A stretch of DNA of 64,000 nucleotides, from assembly GCA_020723185.1 (NCBI GenBank), contig DYJI01000004.1:186001-250000 (forward strand), written 5' to 3'. The DNA comes from Sideroxydans lithotrophicus. GTDB lineage: Bacteria; Pseudomonadota; Gammaproteobacteria; Burkholderiales; Gallionellaceae. Shown piece after piece: positions 21,594 through 30,885 of this stretch. How positions within the stretch are numbered: position 1 is the first letter of the stretch; the number at the start of each line of letters is the position of its first letter. Under the pieces are notes generated by a model. The model searched no databases. It was not told where the DNA came from and saw only the letters and a list, made by a program, of their open reading frames with translations. The position numbers and the translations under genes were made by a program.

Positions 21594-22378
21594 ACTCCCC
21601 TGAACATGAATGCGGTCAAGATGAAATCGAGCATCAAGATCGCCAAAGATGATTCCACCACCGTGCGTGTGGTCGCGCCCGATACGCCTTCCGCCGTCGG
21701 CGGCGCATCGAAACCTTCGAACAGGGCGATCACCGTGACCGCCACGCCGAACACGAAACTCTTGATCACGCCGTTGATGATGTCATCGCGAAAATCCACC
21801 GAGGACTGCATCTGCGACCAGAACGAACCCTCGTCCACACCTATCATCACCACGCCGACCACATAGCCGCCGAACACCCCCATCGCCGAGAACAAGGCGG
21901 CCAGCAACGGCATGGAGAACACGCCGGCCCAGAAACGCGGTGCGATGACGCGTGCCACGGGACTCACTGCCATCATCTCCATCGCCGCGATCTGCTCGGT
22001 CGCCTTCATCAAGCCTATCTCGGCCGTCATCGCCGAACCGGCGCGACTGGCGAACAGCAGCGCCGCCAGCACCGGCCCCAACTCGCGCACCAGCGACAGT
22101 GCGACCAGCGACCCCAGCGCGGATTCCGAACCATAGCGCTTCAGCGTCTCGAACCCCTGCAAGCCCAGCACCATGCCCACGAACAGGCCCGCCACGCCGA
22201 TGATGATGAGCGACATCACGCCGCTGGCGAACATCTCTTTCACGATGAGCTGGAATCGCCGGAAACTGACACCGGACTGCATCAGCGTCAGCGCAAGGAA
22301 GCGCGACGCGACGCCGAGCCGCCACACCGAATCCACGACACGATGCCCGACTCCTCGAACACTCTTGATCAACGGCAT
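21590..22378 (-). CDS. mlaE: ABC permease MlaE
   Basis: The 262-residue permease of the phospholipid ABC transporter, with five to six transmembrane helices and the family sequence VGMVLGLQGFETLKRYGSE ... LVRELGPVLAALLFASRAGSAMTAEIG. It overlaps mlaF by one base and mlaD by four. Confidence 0.96.
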   Translation of the reverse strand: MPLIKSVRGVGHRVVDSVWRLGVASRFLALTLMQSGVSFRRFQLIVKEMFASGVMSLIIIGVAGLFVGMVLGLQGFETLKRYGSESALGSLVALSLVRELGPVLAALLFASRAGSAMTAEIGLMKATEQIAAMEMMAVSPVARVIAPRFWAGVFSMPLLAALFSAMGVFGGYVVGVVMIGVDEGSFWSQMQSSVDFRDDIINGVIKSFVFGVAVTVIALFEGFDAPPTAEGVSGATTRTVVESSLAILMLDFILTAFMFRGV

Positions 22379-23184
22379 CAGTCAGTCACTCCCATGTCCT
22401 GCGCGTAGGTGGTTGCCGCCGGGTAGTGGAAAGGCAACGGCCCGTCCATCTCGCCGTGCACGAACTGGTGCACGAACGGGTCGTCCGACGCGCGTATCTC
22501 GTCCGGCGTACCTTCTGCGCGGATCACGCCATCCGAGATGAAATACACATAATCCACGATCTTCAGCGACTCCTGCACATCGTGCGTCACCACCACCGAA
22601 GTGGTACCCAACGCGTCATTGAGCCTGCGGATCAACTGCCCGACCACCGACAGCGAAATGGGATCGAGTCCGGCGAACGGCTCGTCATACAGGATCAACA
22701 TCGGATCCAGCGCAATGGTCCGTGCCAGCGCGACACGGCGCGCCATGCCGCCGGAAAGTTCAGCCGGCATCAAGTGATGGGTGCCGCGCAAGCCGACCGC
22801 GTGCAACTTCATCATCACCAGATCATGGATGATCTCTTCCGGCAGATCGGTGTGTTCGCGCATCTGGAAGGCGACATTGTCGAACACCGACATATCGGTG
22901 AACAAAGCGCCGAACTGGAACAGCACGCCCATCTTGCGGCGCATCTCGTACAGCCCTTTGTCATCCAGGTCATGGATGACCTTGCCGTCGATACGCACCT
23001 CGCCCCGCGTCGGGCGCAACGCGCCGCCGATCAGTCTGAACAGCGTGGTCTTGCCGCAACCGCTACCACCCATCACGGCAATCACCTTGCCCTTGCCGAA
23101 GGACATGTTGATACCTTTCAGCACCGGTCGCTGGTCGTACGAGAAGTTCACATCCCGTATTTCAACTAACGCTTGTTCAGACAC
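22378..23184 (-). CDS. mlaF: ABC ATPase MlaF
   Basis: The 268-residue ATP-binding subunit that powers lipid transport by MlaE. Walker A GGSGCGKTT (about residue 35), signature LSGGMARRVALAR, Walker B LILYDEPFAGLDPIS, and H-loop VVTHDVQE. First gene of mlaFEDCB-murA-hisG-hisD, divergent from the NtrC-family regulator. Confidence 0.96.
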   Translation of the reverse strand: MSEQALVEIRDVNFSYDQRPVLKGINMSFGKGKVIAVMGGSGCGKTTLFRLIGGALRPTRGEVRIDGKVIHDLDDKGLYEMRRKMGVLFQFGALFTDMSVFDNVAFQMREHTDLPEEIIHDLVMMKLHAVGLRGTHHLMPAELSGGMARRVALARTIALDPMLILYDEPFAGLDPISLSVVGQLIRRLNDALGTTSVVVTHDVQESLKIVDYVYFISDGVIRAEGTPDEIRASDDPFVHQFVHGEMDGPLPFHYPAATTYAQDMGVTD

Positions 23185-23282
23185 AAAGTAACCTCGACTG
23201 ATGGACAGGCGCGCATTCTACCACCTCGCCTGTTCAGTTTCGCCATGCCCGGCTGTCCGCCATACTTACCGCAGGGGTCGGC

Positions 23283-23311
23283 TTGAGCTCGACCCGATTA
23301 CTGGCTATCCT
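23283..23311 (+). promoter_or_regulatory. Possible promoter of the MSHA-like operon
   Basis: TTGAGC (23283-23288), a 17-base spacer and TATCCT (23306-23311). A transcript from here would begin about 27 bases before the TTG start proposed for the regulator gene and would exclude the ATG at 23201. Confidence 0.4.
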
Positions 23312-23344
23312 GCACGCGTCATCCAACCACCGCATACCAAACCA

Positions 23345-24773
23345 TTGACTACCGACGTCCGCCCCAGCCTGCTTCTCGTCGATGACGACCCGCTCATACG
23401 CGAATCACTGCATATGGCGCTCTCGGACGAATTCGACATCCATCTGGCCGAGGATAGATCGCAAGCGGTACAACTGGTACGCGAACTGGCCGATCCGCCG
23501 CAACTGGCCCTGGTCGACCTGGGGCTACCGCCCACGCCTCACCGCCCGCAGGAAGGGTTCCGCCTGATCGCCGAGCTGCTGGCCCATGCGCCGGACATCA
23601 AGATCATCACCCTATCCGGGCAAAGCGACGAGGGTAACGCACGCCATGCCCGCGCGCTGGGCGCATTCGAGTTCGTTGCGAAACCCAGCAAGCCCGAGAC
23701 CTTGCGCGCCGAACTACGCGCGGCCCTTATTGCCCAGCACAGCGAACGCAGAAGCGCCGCCTACAATGAACAGCAGCTCGGCATCATCGGCGACAGCCTG
23801 CCGATCCGCACCATGCGCGATCAGATCCGACTCTACGCGAACACCCCCTATCCGGTACTGATCCAGGGTGAATCCGGCAGCGGAAAGGAATTGGTGGCGG
23901 CCGCACTGCAACGCCTCAGCCGCGACCCCAGTGCCCCCCTTCATCGCCATCAACTGTGCCGCCATCGCCCCCAACCTGCTCGAATCCACCCTGTTCGGCC
24001 ACGCCAAAGGGGCTTTCACCGGTGCAACGACCGCCCAAGTCGGATTCTTTGAAAAGGCAGCCGACGGCACCCTGTTCCTGGACGAGATCGGCGAACTGCC
24101 CCAGGAACTGCAGGCAAAACTGCTGCGCGTACTAGAGAACGGCGAGTACCAGCGCGTAGGCGAGACCGCCACCCGCAAAAGCAATGCGCGCATCGTCGCG
24201 GCGACCAACCTGGTTCTGGCGCAAGCCGTGCGCAGCAATGATTTCCGTAGCGACCTGTTCCATCGCCTGAGCGTATTCACGATCAACGTTCCCTCGTTGC
24301 GTACGCTGGGCGAGGACAAGATGTTGCTGCTCGATCATTTCCGGCGCATCTATGCCCAACAGATGCAATGCCCCCCCTTCACGCTGGATGAATCCGCCGA
24401 GGCGAGCTGGAACAGCTATAGCTTCCCCGGCAACACCCGCGAACTGCGCAACATCGTGATCCGCCTGGTCACCAAACACCCCGGCGCGCGACTCACCGCC
24501 AGACAGCTGGAGAGCGAATTCGACCTGCACCCGGAACTGTCCGCTGGGCAAACGCCTCCGACCGAAACCGGCGCGCATGCGCGCTTGCAGCAAGGCGGCT
24601 TCAATCTGGACGATCTGCTGATGGGCTATACTCAAACCTATATCGATGCCGCCATGGAACTGGCGCACGGCAATGTGAGCGAAGCGGCCAAACTGCTCGG
24701 CATCGCGCGCACCACCCTGTACAGTCGCATGGACGCATTGCAAAAACACAGATCGCAGCAACGCAACCAATAA
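23345..24773 (+). pseudogene. NtrC-family sigma-54 response regulator, frameshifted at a C6 tract
   Basis: A receiver-AAA+-HTH activator. Frame one gives a receiver domain (VDDDP at 12-16, phosphoacceptor D58 in LVDLGLP, K113) and Walker A GESGSGKE, then loses homology at six C (23934-23939). The next frame continues exactly in register with [17 protein letters not shown], the sigma-54 contact loop [14 protein letters not shown], the arginine-finger region and a C-terminal Fis-type HTH ([21 protein letters not shown]). Removing one C restores one protein of about 475 residues. It is either a sequencing error, a real null, or a slippage site. The TTG at 23345 is preferred because the in-frame ATG at 23201 precedes the likely promoter. 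The next gene starts 9 bases after the stop, so it is probably in the same operon. Confidence 0.8.
23934..23939. repeat. C6 tract at the regulator frameshift
   Basis: Six C in a row exactly where the reading frame of the NtrC-family gene breaks. Five C would give a continuous receiver-AAA+ protein. Confidence 0.85.
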
Positions 24774-24782
24774 GGGGAAAAG

Positions 24783-26240
24783 ATGTATCTGGAGCACTTC
24801 GGCCTCAACGAGCCGCCGTTCAAGATCACGCCGGTCACGGATTTCTTCTTCTCGGGTGCCAATCGCGGCGAGATACTCGATGCACTGGTGTACGCCATCA
24901 CCGACGGCGAGGGCATCATCAAGATCAGCGGCGAGGTCGGCAGCGGCAAGACCATGCTGTGCCGCATGCTGCTGGACAAGCTCCCCACCAACATCAAGGC
25001 GATCTACCTCGCCAACCCCAGCATGTCCCGCGACGAGCTGCTGTATGCCATCGCAGACCGGTTGCAACTCGACCTGGAAGGCAAACGCGTCAACGTCATC
25101 CTGCAGACGCTGCAGAACCATCTGGAAGCGATGTACGAGCGCGGCGAACGCGTCGTGGTACTGGTTGATGAAGCGCACGCCATGCCGCTGGAGACACTGG
25201 AGGAACTGCGCCTGCTCTACAACCTGCAGGTCGGTAAACACAAACTGCTGCAAATCGTGCTGTTCGGCCAGCCCGAGCTGGACGAGAAACTGGCGCAGAC
25301 CAACATGCGACAGCTGAAGGACCGCATCGTCCACCACTTCACCATTCTGCCGCTATCCCCCAAGATCGTGCATGCCTACCTGATGTTCCGCATGCGTGCA
25401 GCCGGATACAAAGGGCCGGACATCTTCTCGGCCAATGCCGAGAAACTGATCGGCAAAGCCTCGCAAGGCCTGATGCGCAGAGTCAACATCCTGGCAGACA
25501 AGTCCCTGCTTGCCGCCTTTGTGGAGAACACCCACAAGATAGAAGAGCGCCATGTACAGGCCGCATTGCGCGACAGCGAAATGACCCCGATGCGCAACTG
25601 GAGCGGCCGCCGCTATGCGGCCGTGCTGGGCGGATTGCTGCTGTTCGCCGCCACGCTTGCCGGATCGGTCTGGTTCCTGAACCAGGAGCGCCCGACAGAA
25701 GCAGCGCAAACCAAACTTGCCGAACACGCCCCCATGGCAGGCCCGGCAAATGCCGAAGCGGCCGCAATGACCATGCCAGCCGCCTCGGCCGTCTCCGATA
25801 CTGCGCCGGCGGCAGCAGATGCCATTGCCACCGCCAGCAGCGTCGCCGCCCCCGATATGGTGGAGACGCGGCCCGCCATCAAACTCAAACAACTGCCCGG
25901 CATCCCGGCCAACAGCCTTCTGCTGCAACGACTGGAAGCCACCGAAGCCATGCTGAATACGGCACCTCAGGGCAGCACCAGCATCCAGCTGTTCTATACC
26001 GAGAATGTGCAGCCGGCACGCATGGAAGGATTCCTGCGCAGAGCCCGCAACTTGGGCAAGCTGGAGGAAATATTCATCATTCCCATCGAGCTCAAGGGAC
26101 AGGACGCCTTCCGCGTGCTGTACGGCAGCTACCCCAGTAGCGGCAAGGCTCGCGCGGCCATTCCTGAACTACCCGCACGTTACCTGGAGGCTTTTGCACC
26201 GACCCTTCACTTACTGGAAAGCTATCAAAACCCCCTTTAA
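24783..26240 (+). CDS. mshM: MshM/ExeA-like AAA+ ATPase with SPOR domain
   Basis: A 485-residue inner-membrane ATPase related to ExeA/MshM, which help secretins assemble across peptidoglycan. It begins MYLEHFGLNEPPFKITP with Walker A GEVGSGKT (about residue 50) and Walker B VVLVDEAHAM. A single transmembrane helix is near residue 280-300 (YAAVLGGLLLFAATLAGSVWFL), then an Ala-rich linker, then a C-terminal SPOR-like peptidoglycan-binding domain (SIQLFYTENVQPARMEGFL). The start has AAGGGG upstream, and the gene directly follows the regulator. It is most likely co-transcribed with the secretin. Confidence 0.88.
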   Translation: MYLEHFGLNEPPFKITPVTDFFFSGANRGEILDALVYAITDGEGIIKISGEVGSGKTMLCRMLLDKLPTNIKAIYLANPSMSRDELLYAIADRLQLDLEGKRVNVILQTLQNHLEAMYERGERVVVLVDEAHAMPLETLEELRLLYNLQVGKHKLLQIVLFGQPELDEKLAQTNMRQLKDRIVHHFTILPLSPKIVHAYLMFRMRAAGYKGPDIFSANAEKLIGKASQGLMRRVNILADKSLLAAFVENTHKIEERHVQAALRDSEMTPMRNWSGRRYAAVLGGLLLFAATLAGSVWFLNQERPTEAAQTKLAEHAPMAGPANAEAAAMTMPAASAVSDTAPAAADAIATASSVAAPDMVETRPAIKLKQLPGIPANSLLLQRLEATEAMLNTAPQGSTSIQLFYTENVQPARMEGFLRRARNLGKLEEIFIIPIELKGQDAFRVLYGSYPSSGKARAAIPELPARYLEAFAPTLHLLESYQNPL

Positions 26241-26295
26241 GCTGATGAAACGAAAAAATATATAGGCCATCAGGGTTGTTGCGAGACATGGGTTT

Positions 26296-26321
26296 TTAGG
26301 TTACCTTGCAGCTAAACCTAA
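26296..26321 (+). promoter_or_regulatory. Inverted repeat in the secretin leader
   Basis: TTAGGTT and AACCTAA form a perfect 7-base stem about 13 bases upstream of the secretin ATG, next to the AAGGGGG ribosome binding site. It could mask the site or be a weak operator. No function is shown. Confidence 0.3.
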
Positions 26322-26334
26322 GGGGGAAAAGGGA

Positions 26335-28067
26335 ATGAGGTCCAGTCACGCATTGCTTTGCGCTACCGGTGTATTGCTAGCCGCCTGTAGTACCAAGCCA
26401 CTCAAGCAGTCCGACATGCACATCCAGCAAACCCCGGACACCGTCGCCCGCAGCAGCGGCACCATTCCCCAAACCAGCAAGCAAGCCATCGTACTCCCCC
26501 CCCCCCGAAAACTGCCGCAAAGGTAGAGACCTACAGCGTCGTCGTCACCAACCTGCCTGCCCGCGAGATCCTGTTCGCGCTGGCACGCGATGCGAATATC
26601 AACATCGACATCCACGGCGGCATCGATGGTGTGGTCACACTCAATGCCATCAACCAGACTTTGCCGCAGATCCTCGACCGCATCTCCAAGCAAGTCGACA
26701 TGCGCTACGAATTGAAGGACGGCCTGCTGGTCGTGATGCCGGACGCGCCGTTCCTCAAAAGCTACAAGATCGATTACGTGAACATGGCGCGTGATGCCGA
26801 TGGCGGCATCTCCAACACCACCCAGGTTGGCGGCTCTTCGACCGGGACCGGAGGAGGAGGCGCGAACAACTCGCAACTCTCGATCAAGAACTCGTCCAAG
26901 AACCACTTCTGGGAGACTCTGGTCAAGAACATCACCGATATCCTGCGCGAAACCGACAAGATACTGCCCCAGGGCTCCAGCGAAGTGGTCGTGCAACAGC
27001 AAAAAACCGAGAGCAAAAAGAACGAGGCCGAATCTGCGAGTCCGGATAACACAGCGGTCATTGAGGGCGAAGGCTCCACAGTGACACGCCGCAGCACATT
27101 CCGTGAAGCGGCCTCCGTCATTCCCAGCCCGGAAGCCGGCATCATCACCGTGCGCGCCACGGGCAAGCAGCACGAGAAGATCCAGGAGTTCATCACGCAG
27201 GTGATGCGCAGTGCACGCCGCCAAGTCCTGATCGAAGCGACCATCGCTGAAGTGCGTTTGAACAGCAATTACCAGCAAGGTATCAACTGGTCCGCCATCG
27301 CCGCTGGTGCCAAAGGCTTCACGCTGACCCAACTCGGCTCGGCCGGATTGCCCGCCACCAGTACCGGCAACATGTTCACCCTGCGCTACAACAATGCCAC
27401 TTCGAAGTTCGGCAATCTGAGCGGTGCAGTATCCCTGCTCGACTCCTTCGGCGACGTGAAGGTCCTCTCCAGCCCAAAGCTGAGTGTCATGAACAACCAG
27501 ACCGCGATGCTGCGGGTAGTCGACAATCTGGTGTATTTCACCATCAAGGCTGACACCACGACCAACCAGACCACCACCACTACGACTTACACCACCACCC
27601 CCATCACGGTGCCGACCGGCTTCACCATGAGCGTGACACCACAGATCAACGACAGCGATACCGTGCTGCTCAATCTGCGCCCGTCGATCACCCGCTTGCT
27701 GGGTTATGTGAACGATCCCAATCCGGCACTGGCTGCAGCCGGTGTCACCAGCCGCATCCCGCAATTGCAGACGCGTGAGATGGAATCGATGCTGAAGATC
27801 GAGAACAACCAGATCGCAGTACTCGGCGGCCTGATGCAGGATGAGATCAACAACCTGACCGATGGCATCCCCTTGCTGGAAAGCATCCCCTTCGCCGGCA
27901 ACGCCTTCCGCAATCGCAACGACACCAAGATCAAGACCGAACTGGTGATCTTCCTGCGCCCTGTGGTGATCAAGGATGGCAGCCTCGAAGGCGACTTCTC
28001 CGCATTCAGGGACAGCCTGCCGAATGGCGATTTCCTCAAGCCCGAGAGTGAAAAGGAAACACGATGA
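26335..28067 (+). pseudogene. mshL: MshL-like secretin, frameshifted at a C11 tract
   Basis: Outer-membrane secretin of an MSHA-like system. The N-terminal frame encodes a lipoprotein signal with lipobox LLAAC (C18) and stops at 26526. The homologous protein continues in another frame as KVETYSVVVTNLPAREILFA, a secretin N-domain, and then through the N1-type domain and the secretin core (MSVTPQINDSDTVLLNLRPSI, NNQIAVLGGLMQDE, IPFAGNAFRNRN, TELVIFLRP) to the stop at 28067. The break is at eleven C (26496-26506); ten C would restore a protein of about 577 residues. An RBS AAGGGGGAAAAGGGA precedes the ATG. The downstream gene overlaps by ATGA. The gene is either an assembly error, a pseudogene or a phase-variable ON/OFF switch. 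Confidence 0.85.
26496..26506. repeat. C11 homopolymer in the secretin gene
   Basis: Eleven consecutive C between the lipoprotein signal region and the first secretin domain. It is the longest mononucleotide run noticed in the window, and it is the exact site of the frame break. Confidence 0.9.
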
Positions 28068-29164
28068 GCCTGCTACTCGACGCGATGAAGAAATCAGGCG
28101 GCAATGAGCGGGGCACCGGCCTGACACTGGAGGACCATCCCCATCAGTCGACGATGAATGCAGCGCCCGAGAGCACACCGGTCGAAACCTCACGCGCTGC
28201 CGGGCAGACCCTGTTCGCGGCCAAGAAGAAGAAAGAGCCTCCGCGCCGCCGCTGGAAACTGGGCCTGGTGCCCACCACCTTTCTGATCTGCAGCACGATC
28301 GGTGCTGGCTACGGCTACTACGTCTGGACAGAGATCAACCCGCCCGTCAGACGCCCGGTCGCACGGCCTCTCCCTGCCGCGACCGCACCTGTCACACCGC
28401 CCCCTGCACCGCCGCGCCTGGTCGCCTCCATTGCGCCCGAGCCGACAGCAGCCCCCGTACAACAACCTGCACAGGCCGCCGCCGTCGCCCCGCCTGCCGC
28501 AGAAACCGTCGAGACGAAACCTGCCAAACCCGCCCCCCAGCGCGCAACGACTCGCGCGCCACGCCGCCTGACCATCCAGCGGCAACCGAAGGTGGACACC
28601 ATCACCCCGACCCTGCAGGACGCGTGGCAAGCCTATCAGCGCGGCGACCATGTCGCCGCGGCACAGGGCTACCATGCCGTGCTGGCACAGGACGCGCGCA
28701 ATCGCGATGCTTTGCTCGGTCTCGGTGCAGTGGCGCAGCAGCAGGGCCAGGACCAGACCGCTCAGCATTATTTCCGTCAGGTACTGTTGCTAGATCCGCG
28801 CGACCCGGTCGCTTTGGGTGCGATGTCCGCTTACGGCACGGACGAGGCCGACACCGAGGTGCGCCTGAAACAGATGTTGTCCGAACAGCCGCAAGCCGCC
28901 GCCCTGCATTACGCACTGGGCAACACCTATGCCGACCAGTCGCGCTGGGCCGAGGCGCAACAAGCCTATTTCAGCGCACGCGCGCTGGAGCCGGGTAATG
29001 CACTGTTCACCTTCAACTTGGCGGTCAGCCTGGATCACCTCGGCCAAAGCAGGCTGGCAGCCGACCATTACCGCCAGGCGTTGGACTTGGACAGTAGCAA
29101 TAGTGCGGGCTTCGACCATGTACAGGCACAGCGTCGTCTGAATGAACTGACCTCCTCCCGCTAG
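28064..29164 (+). CDS. mshN: MshN-like TPR protein
   Basis: A 366-residue bitopic inner-membrane protein. The start overlaps the secretin stop (ATGA). A short cytoplasmic N-terminus (MSLLLDAMKKSGG) precedes a transmembrane helix at about residues 66-86 and a long Pro/Ala-rich periplasmic linker. TPR-like repeats follow from about residue 180 (AWQAYQRGDHVAAAQGYHAVL ... DPVALGAMSAYGT). This layout matches MshN of MSHA pili. A role in linking the secretin to inner-membrane parts is inferred. Confidence 0.8.
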   Translation: MSLLLDAMKKSGGNERGTGLTLEDHPHQSTMNAAPESTPVETSRAAGQTLFAAKKKKEPPRRRWKLGLVPTTFLICSTIGAGYGYYVWTEINPPVRRPVARPLPAATAPVTPPPAPPRLVASIAPEPTAAPVQQPAQAAAVAPPAAETVETKPAKPAPQRATTRAPRRLTIQRQPKVDTITPTLQDAWQAYQRGDHVAAAQGYHAVLAQDARNRDALLGLGAVAQQQGQDQTAQHYFRQVLLLDPRDPVALGAMSAYGTDEADTEVRLKQMLSEQPQAAALHYALGNTYADQSRWAEAQQAYFSARALEPGNALFTFNLAVSLDHLGQSRLAADHYRQALDLDSSNSAGFDHVQAQRRLNELTSSR

Positions 29165-29172
29165 GAACGACG

Positions 29173-30879
29173 ATGGCCGCACCGCAACAACAGTTCCAGC
29201 AGCCGATCGGACAATTGCTCATTGCCAAGGGCGTCATCAGCGAAGACCAGCTGCGCATCGCCACTCAGGAACAGAGCAAGTCGCCCCAACCGCTGGGACG
29301 CTTGCTGGTCCGTCTCGGCTTCCTGTCTGAGGCGACCATCCGCGACGTGCTGTCGGAGAATCTTGGACAGGAGAGCGTCGACCTGGCCAATGTGGTGGTC
29401 GATTCCGCCGCCGTAACCATGATCCCCAAGGAAGTCGCGCGGCGCTACCAGTTGGTGCCGATCTCGGTCGATGCGGGCCAGAAGAACCTGACGCTCGCCA
29501 TCGCCGACCCGGACAACATCATCGCGCTGGATCAGGTTCGCGCGCTGCTGAAGGACGAATACCGGCTGATCACACTGCTGGCCAGCGAATCCGACATCCT
29601 GCGCGCGATCGACCAGTATTACGGTTTCGAGCTGTCCATCGACGGCATCCTGCACGAGATCGAACCGGGCGAACTGGAACACCAGAGCCTGCAGCAGGGT
29701 GTCAACGAATTCAGCCAGCCGGTGGTGCGCCTGATCGACGCGCTGCTGACGGAGGCGGTGCAGCAGAACGCCTCTGACATCCACTTCGAGCCCGAGAACA
29801 GCTTCCTGCGCATCCGCTATCGCGTTGATGGTGTGCTGCGCCAGGTGCGCAGTCTGCACAAGAGCTTCTGGCCCGCCATGGTGGTGCGTCTGAAAGTGAT
29901 GAGCGGCATGAACATCGCCGAGACGCGCGCGCCACAGGACGGACGCATCTCGTTGCGACTGTCGGGGCGCCCCATCGATTTCCGCGTCGCGTCGCACCCC
30001 ACCCAGTATGGCGAGAACCTGGTACTGCGTATCCTCGATCGCCAGAAAGGCATCGTGCCGATCAACCAGCTCGGGCTGGACGACACCGCGCTCTCGACAC
30101 TGCTTTCCATCATCTCCAAGCCGGAAGGCATCGTGCTGGTCACCGGCCCGACCGGTTCCGGCAAGACCACCACGCTCTATTCCATCCTCAATCATGTGAA
30201 CACCGAGTCGGTGAACATCATGACCCTGGAAGACCCGGTGGAATATCCGATCCCGCTGATCCGCCAGAGCTCGGTGAACGAGGCCGCCAAGCTCGACTTC
30301 GTCAGCGGCATCCGCTCCCTGATGCGCCAGGACCCGGACATCATCCTGGTCGGCGAGGTGCGCGACCACCCGACCGCCGAAATGGCGTTCCGTGCCGCGA
30401 TGACCGGCCACCAGGTGTATTCCACGCTGCACACCAACTCTGCCGTGGGCGCGATACCGCGCCTGCTGGACATCGGCATCCTGCCCGACATCCTGGCCGG
30501 CAACATCATCGGCATCGTTGCGCAGCGCCTGATCCGTATCCTGTGCCGGCATTGCAAATATCCGTACCAGCCGGATCTGGCCGAACGCAAACTGCTCGGC
30601 CTGCACCACAACGAAGAGGTCACGCTCTACCGCGCCGCCGGTTGCGATATCTGCCGTCACCAGGGCTACACCGGACGCCAGGCCATCATGGAGATCCTCA
30701 AGATGGATTCAGAGATAGACGATCTGGTCGCGCGGCGCGCCAGTATCCGCGACATCAAGCATGCCGCGCTGGATGCCGGATTCCGCCCGCTGGCGCAGGA
30801 CGGCATCCGGCGTATCCTGCAAGGCGTCACCTCCGTGGCGGAAGTCTCGCGTGTGGTCGACCTCACGGACCGGCGCTAG
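29173..30879 (+). CDS. mshE: MshE/GspE-like assembly ATPase
   Basis: The hexameric cytoplasmic ATPase that powers pilus extension or secretion. It has 568 residues: N-terminal GSPII_E_N domain (PIGQLLIAKGVISEDQLRIA), Walker A GPTGSGKTTT (about 323), Asp box TLEDPVEYP, Walker B DIILVGEVRD, His box GHQVYSTLHTN. A zinc module C458-x2-C461 ... C492-x2-C495 is typical of GspE/PilB-type ATPases. It sits between the MshN- and MshG-like genes as in MSHA operons. No PilT-like retraction ATPase is in the window. Confidence 0.92.
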   Translation: MAAPQQQFQQPIGQLLIAKGVISEDQLRIATQEQSKSPQPLGRLLVRLGFLSEATIRDVLSENLGQESVDLANVVVDSAAVTMIPKEVARRYQLVPISVDAGQKNLTLAIADPDNIIALDQVRALLKDEYRLITLLASESDILRAIDQYYGFELSIDGILHEIEPGELEHQSLQQGVNEFSQPVVRLIDALLTEAVQQNASDIHFEPENSFLRIRYRVDGVLRQVRSLHKSFWPAMVVRLKVMSGMNIAETRAPQDGRISLRLSGRPIDFRVASHPTQYGENLVLRILDRQKGIVPINQLGLDDTALSTLLSIISKPEGIVLVTGPTGSGKTTTLYSILNHVNTESVNIMTLEDPVEYPIPLIRQSSVNEAAKLDFVSGIRSLMRQDPDIILVGEVRDHPTAEMAFRAAMTGHQVYSTLHTNSAVGAIPRLLDIGILPDILAGNIIGIVAQRLIRILCRHCKYPYQPDLAERKLLGLHHNEEVTLYRAAGCDICRHQGYTGRQAIMEILKMDSEIDDLVARRASIRDIKHAALDAGFRPLAQDGIRRILQGVTSVAEVSRVVDLTDRR

Positions 30880-30885
30880 CGACCC

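Noticed and set aside
20310-21866. Open frame of 518 codons on the plus strand
   Set aside because: Antisense to mlaB, mlaC and mlaD; no coding character of its own.
23201-23344. ATG at 23201 as the start of the NtrC-family regulator
   Set aside because: The first 48 codons have no receiver homology, no ribosome binding site is seen, and the likely promoter lies inside this stretch.
26346-28193. Open frame of 615 codons on the minus strand over the secretin
   Set aside because: Its existence across the frameshift could suggest the real gene is here, but the plus strand carries clear secretin motifs in two frames and the minus translation has none.
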